34,413 nt of DNA from the IMG/VR virus record IMGVR_UViG_3300013233_000110, positions 1 through 34,413 of that record; one strand, given 5' to 3'. Source of the stretch: a virus. This document shows, one piece after another, positions 26,096 through 30,975 of the stretch (position 1 is its first letter; every line of letters begins with the position of its first letter). A model generated the notes under the pieces. The model was not told where the DNA came from, did not search any database, and saw only the letters and a list, made by a program, of their open reading frames with translations. Made by a program: the position numbers and the translations under genes.

Positions 26096-26475
26096 AAGGA
26101 TATGACCATTTTCCAGCTACCGAATTACGCTGTCCTTGTGGACAGTGTGACGGTGGTAGAATGAACGAGGAATTTATGCAGAAGCTTGTATTCATTCGTG
26201 AACTTACGGGCATTCCTATGGCGCTTAACAGTGGTTATCGCTGCCCTGCACACAACGCAGCTATGAGTCACACTGGCACTACCGGCCCGCACACTACTGG
26301 ACGTGCAGTTGATGTGCGTATAAGTCGTAAAGATGCCTACAAGGTGTTGAAGATTGCTATGCAGGCAGGTATGACCGGCGTTGGCATTCAGCAGAAAGGT
26401 GAAGGGCGCTTCATTCACTTTGATGATCTACTTGGCGAAGATTGGCCAACGCGCCCTTGGGTCTGGAGTTACTGA
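26092..26475 (+). CDS. Endolysin, peptidase M15 family
   Basis: This is a zinc peptidase that cuts peptide cross-links of peptidoglycan. M15_3-type features are the SGYRCPAHN motif (47-55), PHTTGRAVDV with zinc ligands H67 and D74, and the third ligand H109 in RFIHFDD. Cysteines at 14, 16 and 19 sit in the usual N-terminal 'ELRCPCGQC' segment. At 127 aa it is a single-domain lysin with no signal peptide, so release depends on a holin. The start overlaps the upstream stop (ATGA). Confidence 0.92.
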   Translation: MKGYDHFPATELRCPCGQCDGGRMNEEFMQKLVFIRELTGIPMALNSGYRCPAHNAAMSHTGTTGPHTTGRAVDVRISRKDAYKVLKIAMQAGMTGVGIQQKGEGRFIHFDDLLGEDWPTRPWVWSY

Positions 26476-26476
26476 T

Positions 26477-26557
26477 ATGGAACTTATAGGACTGATAATA
26501 GGTTTCATTGTAGTTGTTATAGTTGCTAAATATTTCGGTGGAGATAATAGGAGTTAA
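26477..26557 (+). CDS. Tiny single-span membrane peptide, 26 aa
   Basis: ATG 26477 lies two bases after the endolysin stop and has tctggag upstream. The peptide MELIGLIIGFIVVVIVAKYF ends GGDNRS, so nearly all of it is one membrane helix. Its last codons overlap the ribosome site (aggag) of the holin gene, which suggests coupled translation. A small lysis regulator is plausible, but chance cannot be excluded at this length. Confidence 0.5.
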   Translation: MELIGLIIGFIVVVIVAKYFGGDNRS

Positions 26558-26559
26558 GC

Positions 26560-26988
26560 ATGGCATTCGACCCATTAACAGGCATCCTAAATATAGGCGG
26601 TAAGCTAATTGATAAGCTTATCCCTGACCCAGAGGCTAAAGCCAAGGCTAAGCTAGACCTCGCTGTATTAGCGCAGGACGGTGAACTCAAGGAATTAGAA
26701 ACCCGCATGAGCGCAATCCTTGCAGAGGCTAATTCATCTGACCCTTGGACTAGCAGAGCAAGACCTAGCTTCTTGTATGTTATTTACCTAATGATACTCG
26801 CAGCTATCCCTATGGGCTTCTTAGCTGCCTATAGCCCTGATACAGCATTAACTGTCACAAAAGGCATGAAAGCTTGGCTAGCGGCTATCCCTGAGTCTAT
26901 GTGGGGATTGTTTGGGGCTGGTTATCTTGGATACACAGGAGCGAGAGAGTTTGGCAAGCACAGTAAGAATAAGCACGGGGGTAATTGA
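26560..26988 (+). CDS. Holin, 3TM GTA-type family
   Basis: The product of 142 aa begins FDPLTGILNIGGKLIDKLIP, has a charged amphipathic middle with DPWTSRARPSFLY, and then membrane spans at about 71-90 and 104-125, ending in a basic tail. This is the pattern of the 'holin of 3TMs, for gene-transfer release' family. It would permeabilise the inner membrane to release the M15 endolysin. ATG 26560 has aggag six bases upstream. Its TGA overlaps the next start (TTGATG). Confidence 0.85.
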   Translation: MAFDPLTGILNIGGKLIDKLIPDPEAKAKAKLDLAVLAQDGELKELETRMSAILAEANSSDPWTSRARPSFLYVIYLMILAAIPMGFLAAYSPDTALTVTKGMKAWLAAIPESMWGLFGAGYLGYTGAREFGKHSKNKHGGN

Positions 26989-27200
26989 TGTCATTACTCG
27001 CGCTACTCTCAGCCAACAAAGGTCACACGGCAGCTTACGCAATCATTATAGCTATGGGTGTTGCTGGTTATACGAATCTGCTTCTGGAACTTGGTCAGCT
27101 TCGCGCTACAGATCAATACCAGACTAACATCATCACTCAGCTTACAGACCAGTTGGGAGATTGTTCTGTGAAGACTAGCTTTCCTTCTGTAATTCATTAG
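26988..27200 (+). CDS. Small membrane protein after holin, 70 aa
   Basis: ATG 26988 overlaps the holin stop. One membrane helix lies at about 14-34 (TAAYAIIIAMGVAGYTNLLL), followed by a Gln-rich helix (RATDQYQTNIITQLTDQLGD). N-terminal anchor plus soluble helix resembles a short inner-membrane spanin, but it is shorter than usual and no outer-membrane partner is seen. It is the last plus-strand gene. Its final 26 bases overlap the end of the convergent minus-strand gene, with no clear terminator between them. Confidence 0.65.
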   Translation: MSLLALLSANKGHTAAYAIIIAMGVAGYTNLLLELGQLRATDQYQTNIITQLTDQLGDCSVKTSFPSVIH

Positions 27201-27498
27201 CTATAGCGTCAATGCAGTCTTGCCCAGATTGCCTCATATATTCTATCTGATATTCATCCACTATATTCTCACAAAGAAACTGTGCTGACATGAGTCCCGA
27301 AGCCATACCGGATTCATAAGCACAGACAGTCATCATATTCACATGCTCTTTACTGTCAGTAGCTTCGGCGAGTATGGCTCGGGCAAAGTGAATCATTATA
27401 TCATCGCTAAACGAATACTTGTCATCCTCTGTATGCCGGTATGTTCGGCAAATACGATGAGCTTTCTCTAATATCTTTTCGTCGCTAACTTGTCTCAT
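27175..27498 (-). CDS. Hypothetical accessory protein, 107 aa
   Basis: I chose the ATG at 27498 (MRQVSDEKILEKAHRICRTY) because it overlaps the upstream 47-aa gene's stop as ATGA and has aaggagt upstream. A longer start at 27561 would overlap that gene fully. The product is acidic and helical, with a small-residue pattern MMTVCAYESGMASGLMSAQF. No family recognised. It is the last gene of a five-gene minus-strand cluster lying between lysis genes and attP, a usual place for phage accessory genes. Confidence 0.65.
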   Translation of the reverse strand: MRQVSDEKILEKAHRICRTYRHTEDDKYSFSDDIMIHFARAILAEATDSKEHVNMMTVCAYESGMASGLMSAQFLCENIVDEYQIEYMRQSGQDCIDAIANELQKES

Positions 27499-27638
27499 TT
27501 CCAGTGAATACTCCTTGCTATCTTTGCAGCGTTTTTCCAAGCACACAGAGTTTTCCAACACCCAAATACCACACGGCTTCTCAGGCGACTTCGGACACGG
27601 TGCATGTGTGATGTCTTAAAGCGCTTAACTTGTCTCAT
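27495..27638 (-). CDS. Small basic protein, 47 aa
   Basis: The ORF starts at ATG 27638 and ends in an ATGA overlap with the next gene. The product is very rich in Arg and Lys (HMHRVRSRLRSRVVFGCWKT), suggesting nucleic-acid binding, but no family is recognised. Its first bases, ATGAGACAAGTTA, are repeated exactly at the start of the next gene (27486-27498), so both proteins begin MRQV. That suggests a local duplication of the start region. Confidence 0.5.
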   Translation of the reverse strand: MRQVKRFKTSHMHRVRSRLRSRVVFGCWKTLCAWKNAAKIARSIHWK

Positions 27639-27658
27639 AGCCCTTCATCCTAAATGCT

Positions 27659-28096
27659 TCATCCAGTCATACCAACGTAGGTTTTAGGCTTATCCTCCTT
27701 GCGGCGATACTTTTTCACCGCTATCCAATTAGGTCTGACTTCACAGTCGCACCATGCACCACGAGAATCTCGGTGCTCCCATAATTTCCAAGGCTCGTCT
27801 GTAGTCTTAGCATCTTCTGCATACTGCTTCTTGAGTTCTTCGTGAGGCCTCCAAAGTTTCCAGTAACTGGGGTTTGTATGCTCACGATAAAACGACGATT
27901 CCACACCAACATTCACCGACTCATCGGTTGGCACTACCACTGTGCCAGTTCGTAGCCTCGTAAACTTCACTACCAGACCAATGTCTAGCAGTGACTCCAT
28001 ATAAATAGGATACTCAAACTCTTTCACATACCCTTCACGCTCAGCAATCTCATTGAATTGTTCTGCTGTTATTTCAATGTCGTTTAGTTTAATCAT
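27659..28096 (-). CDS. Hypothetical accessory protein, 145 aa
   Basis: The start ATG at 28096 (MIKLNDIEITAEQFNEIAER) has a good ribosome site (gtgggagagtaaag); a TTG at 28150 would lengthen it by 18 residues. The product has an early helical part, a strand region (GLVVKFTRLRTGTVVVPTDE) and a Trp-rich acidic C-terminus with several W residues. I recognise no family. The gene overlaps the upstream Cys-rich gene by eight bases. Confidence 0.7.
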   Translation of the reverse strand: MIKLNDIEITAEQFNEIAEREGYVKEFEYPIYMESLLDIGLVVKFTRLRTGTVVVPTDESVNVGVESSFYREHTNPSYWKLWRPHEELKKQYAEDAKTTDEPWKLWEHRDSRGAWCDCEVRPNWIAVKKYRRKEDKPKTYVGMTG

Positions 28097-28298
28097 CTTT
28101 ACTCTCCCACCATCGACCTTGCTTGCCGCAAGTGTTTTTAAGCACTGCAATCAACGGATGGTCTAATCTTAGTTTAGAAGCGTTACGCTTAGTCGATATT
28201 ATCTCCACCTTGTTTATCGATGATACGCACCTAATTAAGTTCCCCTCTGCTAGGCAGGCTCCGCCCTCATAATGATTACATTCACGACATATCTTCAT
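28089..28298 (-). CDS. Small cysteine-containing protein, 69 aa
   Basis: ATG 28298 follows a clear ribosome site (tggagaataaag). The N-terminus MKICRECNHYEGGACLAEGN has cysteines at 4, 7, 15 and 24, with H9 nearby, which fits a small zinc knuckle. It overlaps both neighbours by a few bases, so it belongs to the accessory operon. Function unknown. Confidence 0.65.
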   Translation of the reverse strand: MKICRECNHYEGGACLAEGNLIRCVSSINKVEIISTKRNASKLRLDHPLIAVLKNTCGKQGRWWESKDD

Positions 28299-28452
28299 CT
28301 TTATTCTCCAGTTCTTTTATATCATCAAGGGCATGCCTACGATTGTACTTAGCTATAAACCTTTTACTTTTCTGCTTAGAAAGGAGGGGACGACAGCACG
28401 GACAGTCAAGCCCACCGTGCCCTTTGTGTTTATTAGATTTTGACTCAATCAT
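28282..28452 (-). CDS. Small basic protein with CPCC motif, 56 aa
   Basis: ATG 28452 has a strong ribosome site (aaaaggagaactgct), better than a GTG at 28473. The product is basic and carries a GLDCPCCRPLLSKQKSKRFI segment; CPCC could bind one metal ion or act in redox. It is the first gene of the minus-strand accessory cluster. I see no convincing sigma70 promoter in the non-coding stretch upstream. Confidence 0.6.
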   Translation of the reverse strand: MIESKSNKHKGHGGLDCPCCRPLLSKQKSKRFIAKYNRRHALDDIKELENKDEDMS

Positions 28453-28480
28453 AGCAGTTCTCCTTTTAAACACTTAAGGC

Positions 28481-28576
28481 TGGCAACCACCGTGTATCAC
28501 CTATGCTACCAACCCTTATCTGCGCCGTAGCTTTAAGGTTGGACGGTCAACTATGAGCAGACTAGCTTGGTTGCCA
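28481..28576. repeat. Nested inverted repeats, possible structured RNA
   Basis: The outer arms TGGCAACCA (28481-28489) and TGGTTGCCA (28568-28576) are perfectly complementary. Inside, CCAACCcTTA (28509-28518) pairs with TAAGGTTGG (28534-28542) with one bulged C, and CTGC/GTAG can extend the hairpin around a GCC loop. The stems alone exceed what I would expect by chance in 96 bases. Function unknown; it could be an untranslated leader structure or a cruciform. Confidence 0.5.
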
Positions 28577-28697
28577 TGCGTAAATGTACTGGTTCATACA
28601 CAGAGCCAGCGTGTGTCTTATGTATGTTAACGACATCAATGTCGTCGACATGATATAAACCCGCTAGTTCATCTAGGCGCTACCTAGCAACCTGTTG

Positions 28698-28762
28698 TGT
28701 CTAACTTTTTTCCGTAACTTATTGATAAGATTGACGCAGAAACCCCTTGTCGGTTAGACAAT
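28698..28762. repeat. Candidate integrase arm sites, left of core
   Basis: TGTCTAACT at 28698-28706 and its reverse complement form GTTAGACAAT at 28753-28762 match the pair right of the attachment core. Arm-type integrase sites of tyrosine recombinases are short repeats of this kind flanking the core. Confidence 0.55.
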
Positions 28763-28802
28763 AAGGGCGTTAAGTGATTGTTAATAAAGGATAGTGGATC
28801 AC

Positions 28803-28848
28803 ACTGGGGGTGTAGTGGTCGGAGGTTCAAATCCTCTCGTCCCGACCA
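28803..28848 (+). other. attP: attP core: 3' part of tRNA-Pro(GGG)
   Basis: From CTGGGGG (anticodon loop with GGG) through the T-arm GGAGG-TTCAAAT-CCTCT and the acceptor strand CGTCCCG-A-CCA, this segment has the 3' part of a proline tRNA. The sequence before it cannot form the 5' half, so no complete tRNA is present. Integration here would restore the host tRNA 3' end. The integrase gene lies 101 bases away, the usual arrangement. Phage genes continue on both sides, so this is attP and not attL or attR. Confidence 0.82.
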
Positions 28849-28904
28849 TTTTCTCTTTATATAACAACATATTACAGGATAGTTAGATTGCACACTAAAT
28901 AGGC

Positions 28905-28934
28905 ATTGTCTAACTATTTCGATATTGTCTAACT
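28905..28934. repeat. Candidate integrase arm sites, right of core
   Basis: ATTGTCTAACT occurs exactly at 28905-28915 and again at 28924-28934, a 19-base period, between the attachment core and the integrase gene. With the two copies left of the core they make a four-site array. Confidence 0.6.
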
Positions 28935-28949
28935 TTCTTATCATGTTTC

Positions 28950-29888
28950 TCATTTTGTAGGCTCAACCTCCCACGGTTTGATCTCGTAAAAACGCTTCGT
29001 TACCTTGTCGCTGGAATGACCTAAAAGCTTGGTGGCATTTCCCTTGGTGTCGCATGCTGCCTTTGTGCGTAAATCACGGAACTGAAAGCGGTCAATGCCT
29101 GCGTCTGCAGCCTTTCTGCATAAGCGCTGCCAGGCTGACTTGAAGCCGCTGGCCGTGTATCGCTGGCCGTGCCGGTTGGCGATGATGTGCCTGCTGTTGT
29201 TGCCTGCTTTCCTTGCCAATGCCACCGCGTCGATCAAGGCATTGCTCCACTTAAATATCATTTTTCTTCCTGTTTTGCTTGTTTGGTGGTGGATTCCATC
29301 TTCTTTAATGTTTTCGTCTGTCAGGCTTAGTATATCACCAAGGCGCAAGCCTGTTAAGAAGGCAATGTCCATTGCTGCCTGCACAATCGGGGTCGCTAAT
29401 GTTCTAACCTGTTTGTATTCCTCATCGGTGACGTATCTATCGCGTGCGTTTGAGCCGTTCTTTTTAACACCGATACATGGGTTCTTATCAACCACGCCAT
29501 TCATCATCAGGTAGTTCATGATGCTGGAGATAAGTGCTTTTTCTCGATCTGCTCCAGCCTTCGTTTTTTTGCTTCTAGCTTGATGATATTGGTATATGTG
29601 ACTTGGCCTAATTTCATGCGGCATCATTTTTCCAAACGATTTAATCAAATTCTGCACAATTAGAAGTTCCAGCTTTTGCGTTGTCGCCGCTTTGGTTGGT
29701 GTAATTTCCTTAATGTACTTTTCAATATGCGCGTGCATGTTCGCGCCACCAATGGTTTTTATCTCCGCAAGGGCGCGATACATATCACTTTCAGTCTTGC
29801 CTAACCTGATCCACTTGCGTTCAAGATTAACGTAATAATATGCGTTATGCTTAAAGTACACGCGGGGCGGCAATTTACGCTTTGTCAT
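28950..29888 (-). CDS. int: Tyrosine recombinase integrase
   Basis: The integrase catalyses site-specific recombination between attP and the host tRNA-Pro gene. The catalytic set is visible: R182 (LTGLRLGD), K205 (TSKTG), R271 and R274 (FRDLRTKA), H291 (LLGHSS) and the nucleophile Y301 (RFYEIKP). The first box position is Arg where many family members have His, a known variant in phage integrases. The N-terminal 60 residues (PPRVYFKHNAYYYVNLERKW) form the arm-binding domain. At 312 aa it is slightly short but complete. Its start overlaps the xis-like gene by 14 bases, so it is the last gene of the leftward operon. Confidence 0.95.
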   Translation of the reverse strand: MTKRKLPPRVYFKHNAYYYVNLERKWIRLGKTESDMYRALAEIKTIGGANMHAHIEKYIKEITPTKAATTQKLELLIVQNLIKSFGKMMPHEIRPSHIYQYHQARSKKTKAGADREKALISSIMNYLMMNGVVDKNPCIGVKKNGSNARDRYVTDEEYKQVRTLATPIVQAAMDIAFLTGLRLGDILSLTDENIKEDGIHHQTSKTGRKMIFKWSNALIDAVALARKAGNNSRHIIANRHGQRYTASGFKSAWQRLCRKAADAGIDRFQFRDLRTKAACDTKGNATKLLGHSSDKVTKRFYEIKPWEVEPTK

Positions 29889-30090
29889 TCATCCAATCCG
29901 TAGAGAAATTATCATCGTTCACTTCCTTTCCTTTCAGTCCAAGGGCTGCATTCAGAGCCTCGGACGTAGTGAAAGGCCAGCCGTCACGATCCACAAAGAA
30001 GCGCACACGTTCCATCGTAAGCTTTGTTTTCAGCTTATCACGATAGCGAATCTTGAAATGATCTTTTAGTTGTTCGGCTGATACAAGCAT
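29875..30090 (-). CDS. DUF4224-like/excisionase-position protein, 71 aa
   Basis: ATG 30090 comes one base after the SSB stop (TGATATG), so translation is coupled; the longer ORF from 30168 would lie inside ssb. The product has a helical start (LVSAEQLKDHFKIRYRDKLK) and the ERVRFFVDRDGWPFTTSEAL segment, which recalls the short DUF4224-type proteins encoded next to phage integrases. It overlaps the integrase start by 14 bases. A recombination directionality or repressor-like DNA-binding role is inferred from position only. Confidence 0.6.
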   Translation of the reverse strand: MLVSAEQLKDHFKIRYRDKLKTKLTMERVRFFVDRDGWPFTTSEALNAALGLKGKEVNDDNFSTDWMNDKA

Positions 30091-30091
30091 A

Positions 30092-30565
30092 TCAAAAGGG
30101 AAAATCGTCATCGACTGGGACATTACCCTGCGCTGGCTGCCCGGCAAAAGGATCGTTCTGCTGCCCACCCTGCGCTGGAAAGCTTTGGCTCTGCTGCGCT
30201 GGCTGCTGTTGGCGCTGGTTGTTCTGGCCTTGGTTGTCCTGCTTGCCGCCGAGCATCTTCATTTCACGGGCGCGGATTTCAGTCGTGTATTGATCCTGGC
30301 CATCTTTGTTCTGCCATTTCCGCGTTTCGATCTGGCCTTCGATGTAGCACTTTGCGCCTTTGGTTAAATACTGATTCGCTATTTCACCCAAGCGGCCCCA
30401 TAACACCACACGATGCCATTCGGTTTTTTCTACTTGCTCACCGGCTTTGTTCTTAAATTTCTCGGTAGTGGCAAGGCGCAGATTGCAGACGCACGTTCCA
30501 TCTTGCGTGAAACGCGTCTCTGGATCAGCACCTAAATTTCCGATCAACATGACTTTATTTAGCAT
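30092..30565 (-). CDS. ssb: Single-stranded DNA-binding protein
   Basis: This is a clear bacterial-type SSB: OB-fold start [19 protein letters not shown], then [20 protein letters not shown] and [17 protein letters not shown] Gln/Gly-rich linker follows, and the conserved acidic tip DDDFPF binds partner proteins. At 157 aa it is a normal length. ATG 30565 has an excellent ribosome site (aaaaggagaataaat). In this operon it coats single strands made by the exonuclease for use by the annealing protein. Confidence 0.96.
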   Translation of the reverse strand: MLNKVMLIGNLGADPETRFTQDGTCVCNLRLATTEKFKNKAGEQVEKTEWHRVVLWGRLGEIANQYLTKGAKCYIEGQIETRKWQNKDGQDQYTTEIRAREMKMLGGKQDNQGQNNQRQQQPAQQSQSFPAQGGQQNDPFAGQPAQGNVPVDDDFPF

Positions 30566-30568
30566 TAT

Positions 30569-30853
30569 TTATTCTCCTTTTTTGTTTTTGTTATGTGCTT
30601 CCGGCATAGGCATCCAGTGAGTTATCATGATGCCATGATTTTCACCTAAATCACTCCCATCATCATCCTCTACGAAATCGAAATCACTCCACCGCCATCC
30701 TTTTCCTTTTGTATATGAAACTGCTCCAACGGCTCCACAGTAATGCAGCCCAAGACCTGCCCAATAATCCTTGCCTGTACAGCGGAGGTGCAGCGTTGGC
30801 GGCTCATCCCTGACACTGTGCCAACGCAGGTCATCTATGTTTGCTGGTTTCAT
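30569..30853 (-). CDS. DUF551-like protein, 94 aa
   Basis: The C-terminal GIMITHWMPMPEAHNKN matches the 'V-T-H-W-M-P-L-P-E' ending of DUF551 proteins common in phage early operons. The N-terminus is MKPANIDDLRWHSVRDEPPT, also usual for that group. Function is unknown. ATG 30853 follows aaagagg and overlaps as ATGA the end of the 40-codon in-frame extension of the exonuclease gene. Confidence 0.75.
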   Translation of the reverse strand: MKPANIDDLRWHSVRDEPPTLHLRCTGKDYWAGLGLHYCGAVGAVSYTKGKGWRWSDFDFVEDDDGSDLGENHGIMITHWMPMPEAHNKNKKGE

Positions 30854-30975
30854 GGTTTGTCCTCTTTAAATTTTTTATTCCACTCAAAATTATTGCCGCA
30901 CTTTTTGGGCAGGTAGCGGCGCACCTGTTCCGGCCAGAGGGGTAGGGATTGGCCGGAAAGCTGGTATGGCGACTA
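30850..30975 (-). other. 40-codon in-frame extension after an amber stop
   Basis: Directly after the exonuclease TAG (30973-30975) the same frame stays open for 40 codons and ends with TGA at 30850-30852, overlapping the DUF551 start as ATGA. It encodes SPYQLSGQSLPLWPEQVRRY, then LPKKCGNNFEWNKKFKEDKP, which reads like real protein. It has no ATG of its own. It contains a 9-bp inverted repeat, TTCCGGCCA/TGGCCGGAA (30928-30936, 30950-30958). It may be the old C-terminus cut off by a nonsense change, or a readthrough tail. Confidence 0.5.

Larger units (their letters stand above)
28453..28949. other. Non-coding attP region, 497 bp
   Basis: This stretch has no credible gene. It holds a nested hairpin (28481-28576), a short dyad ACGACAT-CA-ATGTCGT (28632-28647), a tRNA-Pro-derived attachment core (28803-28848), four TGTCTAAC-type repeats flanking that core, and AT-rich DNA up to the end of the integrase gene. 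A minus-strand frame across 28684-28953 is open only because the tRNA segment reads as the familiar false peptide GREDLNLRP. Confidence 0.75.

Noticed and set aside
28774-28848. A complete tRNA gene ending at 28848
   Set aside because: The 5' half does not form the acceptor strand (CGGGACG is missing) or a D-arm; only the 3' part is present, as expected for attP.
28684-28953. 89-aa minus-strand ORF beside the integrase
   Set aside because: Its GREDLNLRPLHP stretch is the antisense reading of the tRNA-Pro segment, a well-known false peptide, and the rest covers the attP repeats.
30910-30958. Terminator at the inverted repeats after the exonuclease gene
   Set aside because: The stems are sound but no T-run follows on either strand, and the operon continues with coupled genes.
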